Of a stretch of DNA of 57,846 nt, positions 25,550-34,882 are shown one piece after another. The first letter of the stretch is position 1; every line of letters begins with the position of its first letter. The notes under the pieces were generated by a model. It was not told where the DNA came from, ran no database searches, and worked only from the letters and a program-made list of their open reading frames with translations. This stretch comes from Paenimyroides marinum (GTDB taxonomy: Bacteria; Bacteroidota; Bacteroidia; Flavobacteriales; Flavobacteriaceae). Made by a program: the position numbers and the translations under genes. The stretch covers positions 1 through 57,846 of the forward strand of contig NZ_FNXE01000019.1 of assembly GCF_900108395.1 (NCBI RefSeq). The letters run 5' to 3'.

Positions 25550-26212
25550 ATGAGTAAAATAGGATATAACATAAAGAAGTTACGAAATGTAAAAAACCTT
25601 AGTCAACAAGCATTTGCAGACCTATTTAACTTAACACGCGGAAATATTTCTTCTTATGAAGAACTTCGTGCAGAGCCTAAATTGGAAATAATTATAAAAA
25701 TTGCTAATTATTTTAGCGTTCCGTTAGAGCATCTACTTACAAAGCAACTCTCGGTAAACGAGATTTTAAACTTTAACGACTATTTTAACGAAGAGGGGGC
25801 TAAAAAAATACAAAAAAACTTTGCAAACATTCCGTTTATTTGCCGCGAAGCTATTCATCATATAAAAGACGGCACTTTTGATGTTCAGAAATTAGATATT
25901 ATTACTTTTCCTATGTACAGTTCTAATAAATTTATTGCTTTAGAACTCACACAGGAAATACCAATGCCTACTTCTATAAATATACAGGAGCATACCATTG
26001 TTTTTTTTGAACAGGTACAGATTGACAACCTGCATACGTTAAACAATCATTTTGGATTGTTCTTAACCAATGACGACATTTTTATTGGTACATACTTTCA
26101 GAACAGCACGGCTATTGAATTAAAGCTTAACGAATGGAAATCGGAACATTTTAGTCAGGAAAACCTGCAAAGTTTCTGGAAATTATACGCTAAATTTGAA
26201 AAAAAATTATAA
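25550..26212 (+). CDS. XRE-family transcriptional regulator
   Basis: 220 residues. The N-terminal 60 form a Cro/C1-type helix-turn-helix (IKKLRNVKNLSQQAFADLFN, TRGNISSYEELRAEPKLEII, IANYFSVPLEHLL). The C-terminal 150 residues are an unrecognised domain without the Ser-Lys protease pair of LexA-like regulators. It is transcribed divergently from the PspA-flotillin cluster across a 92-bp gap holding a palindrome, so it probably controls that cluster and itself. Confidence 0.85.
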   Translation: MSKIGYNIKKLRNVKNLSQQAFADLFNLTRGNISSYEELRAEPKLEIIIKIANYFSVPLEHLLTKQLSVNEILNFNDYFNEEGAKKIQKNFANIPFICREAIHHIKDGTFDVQKLDIITFPMYSSNKFIALELTQEIPMPTSINIQEHTIVFFEQVQIDNLHTLNNHFGLFLTNDDIFIGTYFQNSTAIELKLNEWKSEHFSQENLQSFWKLYAKFEKKL

Positions 26213-26213
26213 A

Positions 26214-26672
26214 ATGGTTCAATCAAAATTAAGTAATACCGCCTATTTATATAGTTTGCTGATTTTAAGTTTCCCTATATTAACAGCTGTTATCGTCAGA
26301 AAATTTTTAACCATGTTTCAAGACAACTGGCATTGGGGTTTAACCGTATTTTTAATTTTTTGCGGACTGGTAAGTTTGTTTATTATAATTTGGGGCTTTT
26401 TTGTTGAAATGAACCTGAGAATGGCAACCCTTAAAATTAGTGATGAAACTATAGAAATCAAACAGCTTTTAGGTTTTGGTACCAAACACATTTTTAAAAT
26501 AAATGACATTGATGGTTTTGCAGTACGTGATTTTAAACAGCGTGGTCAATATCAGGAGTATTGCTATTTAATTAAAGATAAAAAAGCTGTGGGCGTGTTT
26601 TCAAGCTTATACTATAAGAATTATATGGAAGTTCGAAATGAAATTCAGAACCGCTTAAAACTTTTATCTTAA
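26214..26672 (+). CDS. Hypothetical membrane protein, PH-like domain
   Basis: 152 residues from an ATG one base after the XRE stop; an ATG at 26196 inside the XRE gene is the alternative start. Two membrane helices (SLLILSFPILTAVIVRKFL; LTVFLIFCGLVSLFIIIWGF) are followed by a beta-rich domain (ISDETIEIKQLLGFGTKHIF, KINDIDGFAVRDF) that looks like a bacterial PH-type domain. Tight spacing to the XRE gene implies co-expression and a possible link to the membrane-stress cluster. Confidence 0.6.
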   Translation: MVQSKLSNTAYLYSLLILSFPILTAVIVRKFLTMFQDNWHWGLTVFLIFCGLVSLFIIIWGFFVEMNLRMATLKISDETIEIKQLLGFGTKHIFKINDIDGFAVRDFKQRGQYQEYCYLIKDKKAVGVFSSLYYKNYMEVRNEIQNRLKLLS

Positions 26673-26731
26673 AAAAACAGAAAGTCAAAACGTAAAATAT
26701 AAAATAGCTTTTTGTATCTTTAAAACAAAAA

Positions 26732-27082
26732 ATGACCAAAAATTGTTTAGAATGTGGTGAAAAAATCATTGGTCGCGAAGATAAAAAATTCTGTAACGAT
26801 TCGTGCCGGAATACTTATAACAACAAACTAAATAAAGATGCTACCAATTTGATGCGAAATGTAAATTATACCCTTCGCAAAAACTACCGTATTTTATCGG
26901 AAATAAATCTGGAAGGAAAAACCAAAACCTCTCGTAAAAAACTGACTGATTCAGGTTTTGATTTCTCTCTCTTTACATCAATTTACACAACCAAAGCCGG
27001 AGCCATGTATTATTTTGTGTACGATCAGGGCTATATGTTTTTAGAAAACGATTGGCTGGTTTTGGTTAAAAAGAACAACTAA
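26732..27082 (+). CDS. Zinc-ribbon protein (DUF2116-like)
   Basis: 116 residues. The N-terminus has two CxxC-type pairs, CLECGEKI and CNDSCRNTYNNK, a zinc ribbon of the DUF2116 sort. The remainder is a small helical and beta-strand domain (RNVNYTLRKNYRILSEINLE, YDQGYMFLENDWLVLVKK) conserved in Flavobacteriaceae but with no known role. It may bind nucleic acid. The stop lies four bases before the next gene. Confidence 0.75.
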   Translation: MTKNCLECGEKIIGREDKKFCNDSCRNTYNNKLNKDATNLMRNVNYTLRKNYRILSEINLEGKTKTSRKKLTDSGFDFSLFTSIYTTKAGAMYYFVYDQGYMFLENDWLVLVKKNN

Positions 27083-27086
27083 TCTA

Positions 27087-27551
27087 ATGTACTCTTATCT
27101 TTTAATTGCCCATTCGTATCTGCGTTGGCTGGTATTGATTTCGTTGGTTTTTGGATTGATTTTTTCATTCATAAAGCACACAAAAAAGAATGTTTTCGCC
27201 CAAAATGATTACCAATTGTTTAATGGCATCAAAAACATCCTAAACATACAGTTTTTGTTAGGTATTTTGCTGTTGTTTCAAAGTCCAACGGTTAAAGCAT
27301 TCTGGTCGCAAGTGAGCCAAGCGGTAAAATGGCGCGAAATACGCTTTTTTGGATTGGAACATCCGTTTATGATGGTTTTAAGCATTGTACTCATAAATCT
27401 TTTTGTTCACAAAAGCAAATCCAAAATCAGCACCCCGCACGGTTTTAAATATTTATTTGTACGTTTATTGATCATTTTGGCGTTTATATTTCTTTCCATC
27501 CCCTGGTCGTTTTCACCTTTTACCGCCCGGCCAGATTTTAGGTTATTTTAA
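27087..27551 (+). CDS. Four-helix integral membrane protein
   Basis: 154 residues with about four membrane helices (AHSYLRWLVLISLVFGLIFS, NIQFLLGILLLFQS, HPFMMVLSIVLINLFVHKSK, FVRLLIILAFIFLSIPW). His residues near the start (AHSYLRW) and in the third helix (LEHPFMM) are placed as in small cytochrome-b-like proteins, so haem binding is possible but unproven. Probably co-transcribed with the zinc-ribbon gene. Confidence 0.65.
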   Translation: MYSYLLIAHSYLRWLVLISLVFGLIFSFIKHTKKNVFAQNDYQLFNGIKNILNIQFLLGILLLFQSPTVKAFWSQVSQAVKWREIRFFGLEHPFMMVLSIVLINLFVHKSKSKISTPHGFKYLFVRLLIILAFIFLSIPWSFSPFTARPDFRLF

Positions 27552-27600
27552 GAAATTAGTCAATCTTTTTTTATAATTTAATTGACAAATAAGAAAAAGA

Positions 27601-29124
27601 ATGCAAATCAACAAAGTAGAACTACGTAATTTAGAAATTGAAGATTATATCGAATTAAAAAACTCCATGCTGCAGGCGTATGAAGAAGGCGTGGAAGATC
27701 CATATTGGAAAAAAGAAGAAATCCGCCGGATATTAAAGATCTTTCCCGAAGGGCAGATTGTTATTGTCGTAGATGATGTGGTGGTTGGTGCGGCATTATC
27801 GCTAATTGTTGATGAAAGTCTGGCATTATCAAACCATAAATACAATGATATTATTACCGACAGTAAATTTAAGGCACACAACCCAGATGGCGATGTTTTG
27901 TATGGAATTGATGTGTTTATCCACCCGAATTACCGCGGTTTGCGCTTGGGACGCCGTTTGTACGATGCACGAAAAGAATTGTGTGAGCAGCTCAATTTAA
28001 AATCGATCATTTTTGCCGGTCGTATTCCCAATTACCACAATTTTTCGGGTGAACTTACACCAAAACAGTATCTTGATAAAGTAAAGACCAAAGAAATTCA
28101 CGATCCCGTTATATCGTTCCAAGTAAATAACGATTTTCACATAAAACGCCTGTTGCGAAACTATTTAGAAGGCGATCACGATTCTAAAGATTACGCCGTT
28201 TTATTAGAATGGAACAATATTTCTTACGATAAATCGCCGGTTTTAATCAATGCTAAAAAAAGTGTGGTCCGATTGGGACTGATTCAATGGCAAATGCGTC
28301 CGTTAAACAATCTGGATGAATTTTTTGATCAGGCAGAATTTTTTATTGATGCCGTATCGGGTTACGAAAGCGATTTTGCCACGTTTCCGGAATTGTTTGT
28401 TGCTCCGCTTATGGCAGATTACAACCATTTGTCTGAAGCCGAAGCCATGCGCGAATTATCAAAATATACAGAAATTATCCGCAAGCGTTTTCAGGAACTC
28501 GCCATTCAGTACAACATCAACATTATTACCGGCAGTATGCCTTATATAGAAGAAAATATCCTGTACAATGTGGGCTTTTTATGCAAACGTGACGGATCAT
28601 CTGAAATGTACCGAAAAATACATATTACGCCCAACGAACGATTGTACTGGGGCATGCAGGGCGGCGACGTCATTCAGACATTTGATACCGATTGCGGAAA
28701 AATTGGAATCATTCTTTGTTATGATGTGGAATTCCCGGAATTATCGCGAATTATGAGTGAAGACGGAATGGAAATTTTGTTTGTCCCTTATTTAACCGAT
28801 ACCCAGAACGGATACACCCGCGTACGCAGTTGTGCACAGGCACGAGCCATTGAAAATGAATGTTATGTTGCTATTACCGGTTGCGTAGGGAATTTGCCTA
28901 AAGTAAACAATATGGACATTCAGTACGGGCAGGCAGCCGTTTTTACGCCATCGGATTTTGCTTTTCCAAATAACGGGGTTAAAGCCGAAGCAACCCCAAA
29001 TACCGAAATGACCCTGATTGTTGATGTAGAATTAAACGCTTTAAAAGAATTACACGAACTGGGCAGCGTTCGCATTAAAAAAGACCGCCGTTTGGACTTA
29101 TATAAACTAAGAAAGTTGAAATAA
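27601..29124 (+). CDS. GNAT acetyltransferase-nitrilase (carbon-nitrogen hydrolase) fusion
   Basis: 507 residues with two enzymes in one chain. Residues 1-190 are a GNAT domain (VFIHPNYRGLRLGRRLYDAR is the acetyl-CoA loop). Residues 215-500 are a nitrilase-superfamily hydrolase with the Glu-Lys-Cys triad: Glu in TFPELF (about 263), Lys in YRKIHITPNE (about 337) and Cys in IILCYDVEFPE (about 372). Such fusions are common in Bacteroidota, and the hydrolase half resembles omega-amidase-like enzymes. The natural substrate is unknown. The gene is complete. Confidence 0.92.
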   Translation: MQINKVELRNLEIEDYIELKNSMLQAYEEGVEDPYWKKEEIRRILKIFPEGQIVIVVDDVVVGAALSLIVDESLALSNHKYNDIITDSKFKAHNPDGDVLYGIDVFIHPNYRGLRLGRRLYDARKELCEQLNLKSIIFAGRIPNYHNFSGELTPKQYLDKVKTKEIHDPVISFQVNNDFHIKRLLRNYLEGDHDSKDYAVLLEWNNISYDKSPVLINAKKSVVRLGLIQWQMRPLNNLDEFFDQAEFFIDAVSGYESDFATFPELFVAPLMADYNHLSEAEAMRELSKYTEIIRKRFQELAIQYNINIITGSMPYIEENILYNVGFLCKRDGSSEMYRKIHITPNERLYWGMQGGDVIQTFDTDCGKIGIILCYDVEFPELSRIMSEDGMEILFVPYLTDTQNGYTRVRSCAQARAIENECYVAITGCVGNLPKVNNMDIQYGQAAVFTPSDFAFPNNGVKAEATPNTEMTLIVDVELNALKELHELGSVRIKKDRRLDLYKLRKLK

Positions 29125-29261
29125 GAAGAAGGTGTCCAAAAAGTGTCATTTTGATCGAAACGGAGTGAAGTCGAAAAATCTAAAGTGCTGATTATATGAG
29201 ATTCCTCCTTCGTCGGAATGACAACTAAACTTAATTATTTGACTTTTTGGACAGCCTCTTC
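29125..29261. mobile_element. MITE-like element with 20-bp terminal inverted repeats
   Basis: The left end AAGAAGGTGTCCAAAAAGT (29126-29144) and right end ACTTTTTGGACAGCCTCTT (29242-29260) are complementary at 17 of 19 positions and extend one base further. About 97 bp lie between, containing a flavobacterial repeat (ATTTTGATCGAAACGGAGTG ... CCTTCGTCGGAATGAC). There is no coding capacity. It sits between two convergent genes and reaches the stop codon of the next one. The ends look like transposon ends; I could not define a target duplication. Confidence 0.55.
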
Positions 29262-29806
29262 TAATTAAGGATATAACTTAACCTGAAATTAATATAAGGT
29301 TTTAATTTATCGTCTTCGCTATAAATTCTATTGATATTATAGTTATATACAATACCGGTAGAAAATTCGTAAACAAATTTAGTATTTGTGATATTTCTTC
29401 TCAAATTCCAGCCTGTACCTATTGTAAATAATTCAGGTTCGTAAAATCCCGCATTAGAAATATTTAATTCGGATGTCAAATATTCTAAATTTAACGAAAA
29501 GAAATTAGCTGAATTATACTCTGTATTTTTTCCTTTTGAATTTCTTTTGTCCTTATTATAATAAAACCTAGGCTGTACTATAATATTGGGTTGCAATACA
29601 AAAATATGTTCATTAGTTTTATATATAGAACCATTATATCCTAAAGAAGCCTTTATTGAAAATTTACTACTAAGATTTCTTTCATACGAAAAATCCGCAC
29701 CAATTAAATAAATACCTGTCTCAAAGTAATGTTTTTGTTGAGAATAAATTATACTTGTTGTAAATACAACCGCAAGTGTAAGTACGTTTTTTAAATATCT
29801 TTTCAT
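29261..29806 (-). CDS. Hypothetical outer-membrane beta-barrel protein
   Basis: 181 residues with a signal peptide (LTLAVVFTTSIIYSQQ). The mature part is made of alternating strands with aromatic ends (FETGIYLIGADFSYERNLSS, FSIKASLGYNGSIY, FSLNLEYLTSELNISN) and ends in an aromatic strand (YINFRLSYILN), as in small porin-like outer-membrane proteins. No close family was recognised. It is a single gene, bounded by the MITE-like element and a strong terminator. Confidence 0.65.
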   Translation of the reverse strand: MKRYLKNVLTLAVVFTTSIIYSQQKHYFETGIYLIGADFSYERNLSSKFSIKASLGYNGSIYKTNEHIFVLQPNIIVQPRFYYNKDKRNSKGKNTEYNSANFFSLNLEYLTSELNISNAGFYEPELFTIGTGWNLRRNITNTKFVYEFSTGIVYNYNINRIYSEDDKLKPYINFRLSYILN

Positions 29807-29899
29807 AAATGTTACAATTAAAACAGTTGCAAAATTATGTGCTTTTTACGAATAACTTAAAACATATTTGCTTTAATCTATGTAAACTGTGGTAAAATA

Positions 29900-29935
29900 A
29901 ACCCCCTTACAGCGTTTAAAGGCTGTAAGGGGGTT
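29900..29935 (-). terminator. Strong terminator after the lipoprotein gene
   Basis: A 14-bp perfect stem (AACCCCCTTACAGC and complement) with an 8-base loop, followed on the minus strand by TTTATTTT. It ends the transcript of the gene at 29964-30350. Confidence 0.85.
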
Positions 29936-29963
29936 GCTAAAGGCTACAAGCCAATATAGCTAA

Positions 29964-30350
29964 TTATTTAATATACGTTTCTAAACGGTTAAGGAAATCC
30001 TGAAAAGCAACGGCTTCTTCCTGCGGAACGCGTTTTGCCAATTCAACACCTCTTTTTTGGTATTCGTTTAATTTCGTTCCTAATTGTCTCATAGCCTCGC
30101 TGTCGTTATTGTCATCGGCAACGCGATAGTCTTTTACAAATTCCACGTATTCTTTTGCAAACTGGTCTGCCTCGGCATACTGAAATGTTGGGGCAACCAA
30201 TACCGTTATGTCTTCTGCCGTATTTTCAGGTGCTTCATTTACACTTTCTACCGGCGGATCAACCATTGGTTCCTGTTCTTTGTCGGCAGCTTTCTTACAA
30301 GAAATCAAAACAGCCGATGCAAGCACTGCACTTAAAATTATTTTTTTCAT
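29964..30350 (-). CDS. Hypothetical lipoprotein
   Basis: 128 residues. Lipoprotein signal: LSAVLASAVLISCKK, Cys at about residue 18. An acidic, Pro/Glu-rich linker follows (EQEPMVDPPVESVNEAPENT), then a helical domain (YAEADQFAKEYVEFVKDYRV ... VAFQDFLNRLETYIK). No family was recognised. It stands alone between a terminator and the pentapeptide gene. Confidence 0.7.
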   Translation of the reverse strand: MKKIILSAVLASAVLISCKKAADKEQEPMVDPPVESVNEAPENTAEDITVLVAPTFQYAEADQFAKEYVEFVKDYRVADDNNDSEAMRQLGTKLNEYQKRGVELAKRVPQEEAVAFQDFLNRLETYIK

Positions 30351-30423
30351 AGCAAATTCATTTTAATTCGTTAATACTTTTAAAAATACGGCTTATTTTT
30401 TGAATTTGACAATATATTCCACT

Positions 30424-30978
30424 TTATTTTACAATAATTTGATAGGGGTATAATAATCCTTGCAGGTTTTCTGCCGAGAATTGTGCTTTTTTGATACGGT
30501 TTCGTTCGGGGTGAATGGCAAAATTACTGGCTGTTGTAAAATCGGCCTTTTCAAGATTTGATTGCTCAAATACCGCATTTTTTAACTCGCATTCCTTCAA
30601 CACCACTCCTGTTAAATTGCTTTCGGTAAAATCAACACTTGCCAGGCTGCATTTATTGAATTTCCCATTTTTTAAATTACAACCCGAAAAGGATGAAAAA
30701 TCAAGTATCGTTTCATAAAAAGCGACTTCAAACGAAAACCTATTCGCCTGATTAAAATGTAAACCCATTAATTTACAAGTAGAAAACCGCACGTGTTGAA
30801 AGGCTGTTTGATGAATGTTTGCGTTTGAAAGATTACAATTAACAAACTCGCAATCAATAAAAACCATACCGTTTAAAGACTGGTCTGAAAAATCGCACGC
30901 TTCAAACACGCACGCTTCATATTCGGCTTTTTCTAAAACGTCAGTCTTATTAAAATGTTTTTGGTAAAACACGTCCAT
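30424..30978 (-). CDS. Pentapeptide-repeat protein
   Basis: 184 residues with tandem A(D/N)LXX-type repeats: CDFSDQSLNGMVFIDCEFVN, CNLSNANIHQTAFQHVRFST, and CSLASVDFTESNLTGVVLKE further on. They would fold as a right-handed quadrilateral helix. Some relatives mimic DNA and protect gyrase, but that requires features not seen here. Its ATG overlaps the stop of the upstream RlmI-like gene by one base (TAATG), so the two are translationally coupled. Confidence 0.87.
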   Translation of the reverse strand: MDVFYQKHFNKTDVLEKAEYEACVFEACDFSDQSLNGMVFIDCEFVNCNLSNANIHQTAFQHVRFSTCKLMGLHFNQANRFSFEVAFYETILDFSSFSGCNLKNGKFNKCSLASVDFTESNLTGVVLKECELKNAVFEQSNLEKADFTTASNFAIHPERNRIKKAQFSAENLQGLLYPYQIIVK

Positions 30979-32147
30979 TATTCTTCGATATATAAAACCA
31001 GTCCTTTTAAATAAGAACCTTCGGGGTGGAACATGTTTACCGGATGGTCAGGCCCTTGTGAAAGTTTATGCAACACACGCACTTTTCTGCCCGATTCAAT
31101 AGCCGCAGCGGCAACAGTATGATAAAATAGTACATCATCTATTACCTGCGAACATGAAAAGGTGAACAATATCCCGCCTTTGGCAATCGTTTTTAGTCCG
31201 GCAATGTTCAACCGTTTGTATGCTTGTGTAGCTGTGTGCTTACTTTTAATATTTTTGGCAAACGCCGGCGGATCCAGCACAATTACATCATAAAGATTCT
31301 TGTTTTGCTTTAAAAAATCGAATACGTCAGACGCAATGGCGTTGTGGTTGCTGTGAGGAAAGTTCAATTCCATATTCTCAGCAGCCAGTTTTACCGCTTT
31401 TTCAGAAATATCTACCGATGTAACTAATTCTGCACCACCGCTCATTGCATACACCGAAAAACCGCCGGTATAACAAAAAGTATTCAACACTTTTTTTCCT
31501 TTGGCGTAATATTTCAGCAATTCGCGGTTGATGCACTGATCTAAAAAGAAACCCGTTTTTTGACCTTCGATCCAGTTTACGTGAAACTGTATATTGTTTT
31601 CTTTAGCAATTGTTTCGGTAGCCGTTCCAAACAAATGAAAATCGGTACCGGTTTTAGGTAGGCTTTGTGAGCTTTTACAATAAATGGTTTCGCAATGATC
31701 GGGAAAACATTTTTGAATTGCCTCTGAAATTTTTTGAATATTGAAGTAAATTCCTGATGAATGTGCCTGAATGACAAAATTTTTGTTGTAGAAATCAATG
31801 ATGAGTCCCGGGATACCATCGCCTTCTCCGTGAATCAACCGGAACGCATTGGTGTCGTCCCTATTAAACAATTCCATACGGAGTTTCCAAGCAGCTTTTA
31901 AACGGTTTTCCCAGAAATGCTCGTCGTACACCTCCTCTGCAAAAGTTAAAACACGTATCGCAATGCTTCCCTTGTCACTGTAAAAACCTGTTGCCAGATG
32001 TTTACCATTATAATCGGTTACGTTGACTGTTTGTCCGTCTTGTAAATCTTCGCTTACGCCATAAACGGCACCGCTGAATATCCAGGGATGTTTACGTAAA
32101 ACCGATTTTTCTTTTCCTTGTTTTAAAATAACTTTTGCAAATTCCAT
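30978..32147 (-). CDS. rlmI: Class I SAM-dependent rRNA methyltransferase, RlmI-like
   Basis: 389 residues, the normal length for RlmI (23S rRNA m5C1962 methyltransferase). An N-terminal PUA domain (LRKHPWIFSGAVYGV, about 1-75) binds RNA. The Rossmann domain has motif I LNTFCYTGGFSVYAMSGGA (about 222-240), an acidic SVDISEKAV and the catalytic-loop VIVLDPPAFAK. The C-terminus ends HPVNMFHPEGSYLKGL. Orthology to RlmI is likely; related RlmK/YccW-type targets cannot be excluded. Confidence 0.88.
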   Translation of the reverse strand: MEFAKVILKQGKEKSVLRKHPWIFSGAVYGVSEDLQDGQTVNVTDYNGKHLATGFYSDKGSIAIRVLTFAEEVYDEHFWENRLKAAWKLRMELFNRDDTNAFRLIHGEGDGIPGLIIDFYNKNFVIQAHSSGIYFNIQKISEAIQKCFPDHCETIYCKSSQSLPKTGTDFHLFGTATETIAKENNIQFHVNWIEGQKTGFFLDQCINRELLKYYAKGKKVLNTFCYTGGFSVYAMSGGAELVTSVDISEKAVKLAAENMELNFPHSNHNAIASDVFDFLKQNKNLYDVIVLDPPAFAKNIKSKHTATQAYKRLNIAGLKTIAKGGILFTFSCSQVIDDVLFYHTVAAAAIESGRKVRVLHKLSQGPDHPVNMFHPEGSYLKGLVLYIEE

Positions 32148-32190
32148 TGATTTATTTTTTACAAAAGTAAAACAATATCGTGTTTATTAA

Positions 32191-32227
32191 ATACAAAAAA
32201 TCCATCTGTACGATGGATTTTTTGTAT
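32191..32227. terminator. Bidirectional terminator
   Basis: A 16-bp perfect stem (ATACAAAAAATCCATC and its complement) around TGTAC. It starts at the stop codon of the AI-2E-family gene and lies before the RlmI-like gene, separating the two minus-strand transcripts. Confidence 0.85.
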
Positions 32228-33474
32228 TAGGAATTATCTTTTTCTTCGTTTTTAGAAGTTTCCCCTTCTTCGCGGTTTTGTTCTTCGGTTTGTAATTCTT
32301 TTGGTAAATCCTCGTCTTTTGGTTTACGGCGATAAATAAATTTGTCGTAATATTTTTCAAACAACGGTGTGGGTGCACCGTCTTCGCCCAAAACAAATCC
32401 GTACGGACGCAATCCTTCTACATTATCAAAAATAATCTTGAAAATGGCTAAAATAGGAATCGCCAGAAACATACCCGCAATACCCCAAATAGATTCGGCA
32501 ATTACAATACCAAACAGCACTACAAATGAATTTAATGCCACCTTAGAACCAATGATTTTAGGGGTAATGATGTTTCCATCGATAGAATTTACAACAATTA
32601 CGGCAATAATTACCCACAATGCCTGAATGGGATCGCCTGTTGCTAAAGTAACCACGGCTGCCAATACGGTTGCAGAGAAAATACCTATATACGGAATTAA
32701 GTTCAATACACCACACAAGACTGCAAAAAGCAAGGCATACTTTATGCCAATGATGCTGTAAGCAATGAACATTAAAGTTGATACCGCCACCACCTGAATT
32801 AATAATCCAAAGATGTATTGTTTGATGATGCTTTGAATTTCAGTGATCACGACTCTTACTTTTGACTGATCTGAAGGGGGAAAACACCAGATTAGGAATT
32901 TTACCAAGTGGCTGCGATACAACAAGAAAAAGAAGATGCCTAAAAACACAAAAGTAGAAGATGCCAACATGGAAGTTACCGATGTAACGGCTGTACTTAC
33001 AACTCCGGATCCTTTCTTAATGACTTCTTCGGCATTTTTTTGAATATAATTTATCTGTTCTTCTTCAGAAACGCCAAATTTATCGTAAACAAACACTTGC
33101 GCATCATGGAAAAGTGTTTCTATTTGTTGTTTAAATTCCGGCAGATCATCTGTAAACTGTGCCATTTGCGTACCTATAAAGAAAAACACGGCGATAACAG
33201 CTAAACTGAAAAGAATTGGCGATACCAACGAGGATACAATACGTGGAAATTTTAGTTTTCGTTCCTGAAAATTAGCTAATGGCAATAACAACATGGATAC
33301 CAAGAAACCAATGACCAGCGGCACCAAAATAGATTTACCCACAACACTGATATAAGTAATTGCGATGATGCTAAGCAAGACGCAGGTTAACCGAATAACA
33401 AACGGGACTTTTTTTTGTTGCCCGTTTGCATCGTTTATTTCTTCGTTTTTCTTTTCCAATGATTTGTTTTCCAT
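32227..33474 (-). CDS. AI-2E-family transporter (PerM-like)
   Basis: 415 residues with about eight membrane helices in the family's layout: a helix pair near residues 27-72, a third at 86-106, then a long loop and helices to residue 350 (GVLNLIPYIGIFSATVLAAV, IIAVIVVNSIDGNIITPKII). The latter two blocks are family signatures. Members export small molecules or act as Na+/H+ antiporters; transport of AI-2 is shown for only a few. The C-terminal tail is charged (Glu/Lys-rich), cytoplasmic and variable. Confidence 0.88.
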   Translation of the reverse strand: MENKSLEKKNEEINDANGQQKKVPFVIRLTCVLLSIIAITYISVVGKSILVPLVIGFLVSMLLLPLANFQERKLKFPRIVSSLVSPILFSLAVIAVFFFIGTQMAQFTDDLPEFKQQIETLFHDAQVFVYDKFGVSEEEQINYIQKNAEEVIKKGSGVVSTAVTSVTSMLASSTFVFLGIFFFLLYRSHLVKFLIWCFPPSDQSKVRVVITEIQSIIKQYIFGLLIQVVAVSTLMFIAYSIIGIKYALLFAVLCGVLNLIPYIGIFSATVLAAVVTLATGDPIQALWVIIAVIVVNSIDGNIITPKIIGSKVALNSFVVLFGIVIAESIWGIAGMFLAIPILAIFKIIFDNVEGLRPYGFVLGEDGAPTPLFEKYYDKFIYRRKPKDEDLPKELQTEEQNREEGETSKNEEKDNS

Positions 33475-33486
33475 AGCTTTTGGTTT

Positions 33487-34143
33487 TTATACAGCCATTT
33501 CAGGTATGTCTCCTTCAATAATTAAATCCGCTTCGGTAGCTTTTACAATTTCATCTACCGTAACGCCCGGTGCACGTTCTAACAACTTAAATCCGTTAGG
33601 TGTAACTTCCATTACAGCCAGTTCGGTTACCACTTTTCTAACACAGCCTACACCTGTTAACGGCAACGTACATTGTTTTAAAATTTTAGATTCGCCTGCT
33701 TTGTTCACATGCATCATTGCCACAATGATATTTTCTGCCGATGCCACTAAATCCATAGCTCCACCCATTCCTTTAACCATTTTTCCGGGAATTTTCCAAT
33801 TGGCAATATCCCCGTTTTCTGCAACTTCCATTGCTCCTAAAATCGTTAAATCTACATGTTGCGAGCGGATCATTCCAAAACTCATAGCGGAATCAAAAAA
33901 GGCAGCTCCGGGCAACGTTGTAATGGTTTGTTTACCGGCATTGATAATGTCTGCATCTTCTTCGCCTTCAAACGGGAAAGGTCCCATGCCCAACACGCCG
34001 TTTTCAGATTGAAATTCCACATTCATCCCGTCAGGTACATAATTTGCAACCAAGGTGGGAATTCCGATTCCTAAATTTACATAATATCCATCTTGCAATT
34101 CTTTTGCGATGCGTTTAGCAATTCCAATTTTATCTAATGCCAT
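33487..34143 (-). CDS. scoB: CoA-transferase subunit B (succinyl-CoA:3-ketoacid type)
   Basis: 218 residues. The N-terminus [20 protein letters not shown] is followed by [16 protein letters not shown], whose Glu (SENG) is the catalytic residue that carries Co[21 protein letters not shown] and [11 protein letters not shown] are conserved. With subunit A, two bases upstream, it moves CoA between succinate and acetoacetate for ketone-body or butyrate-type metabolism in the cytoplasm. Confidence 0.92.
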   Translation of the reverse strand: MALDKIGIAKRIAKELQDGYYVNLGIGIPTLVANYVPDGMNVEFQSENGVLGMGPFPFEGEEDADIINAGKQTITTLPGAAFFDSAMSFGMIRSQHVDLTILGAMEVAENGDIANWKIPGKMVKGMGGAMDLVASAENIIVAMMHVNKAGESKILKQCTLPLTGVGCVRKVVTELAVMEVTPNGFKLLERAPGVTVDEIVKATEADLIIEGDIPEMAV

Positions 34144-34145
34144 AA

Positions 34146-34847
34146 TTAATCTCTTTTGCGTACAGTTCGTTGTTCAATTCGTTTTTCGTAGTTGGTTCCC
34201 TGGAAAATGCGTTTTACATAAATTCCCGGAATGTGGATTTGATTGGGATCCAATTCTCCTGCAGGCACTAATTCTTCTACTTCGGCAATGGTGATTTTTC
34301 CGGCACCTGCCATACAAGCGTTAAAATTTCGTGCTGTTCCGCGAAAAATCAAGTTTCCTGCTTCGTCACCTTTCCATGCTTTTACAATAGCAAAATCGGC
34401 TTTAAACGCTTCTTCTAACACATACATTTTTCCGTTGTATTCACGGGTTTCTTTACCTTCGGCAACTTCGGTTCCATAACCAGCCGGGGTATAAAATGCA
34501 GGAATACCGGCTTGTGCCGCACGGCATTTTTCAGCTAACGTTCCTTGCGGAGTTAATTCAACATCTAACTCACCACTTAGCATTTGACGCTCAAATTCGG
34601 CATTTTCTCCAACATAAGAAGCAATCATTTTTTTAACTTGTTTTTTTTGAAGCAGCAATCCTAAGCCAAAATCATCAACACCCGCATTATTTGAAATACA
34701 GGTTAACCCCGTAACATTTCTGCGAACTAGTTCGGAGATGGAATTTTCGGGAATTCCGCTTAACCCAAAACCGCCAACCATAATGGTTTGATTATCTTGC
34801 ACATCTTTTAATGCTTCTTGCGCATTTGCAACCTTTTTATTAATCAT
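34146..34847 (-). CDS. scoA: CoA-transferase subunit A (succinyl-CoA:3-ketoacid type)
   Basis: 233 residues. [15 protein letters not shown] near residue 22 is the glycine-rich CoA-binding signature, and [16 protein letters not shown] and [16 protein letters not shown] follow at the usual spacing. It forms a complex with subunit B, encoded 2 bp downstream on the minus strand. Both genes are complete and normally sized. Confidence 0.92.
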   Translation of the reverse strand: MINKKVANAQEALKDVQDNQTIMVGGFGLSGIPENSISELVRRNVTGLTCISNNAGVDDFGLGLLLQKKQVKKMIASYVGENAEFERQMLSGELDVELTPQGTLAEKCRAAQAGIPAFYTPAGYGTEVAEGKETREYNGKMYVLEEAFKADFAIVKAWKGDEAGNLIFRGTARNFNACMAGAGKITIAEVEELVPAGELDPNQIHIPGIYVKRIFQGTNYEKRIEQRTVRKRD

Positions 34848-34882
34848 AATTATTTAGATTGTTAATGGTATAAAAATACAAA

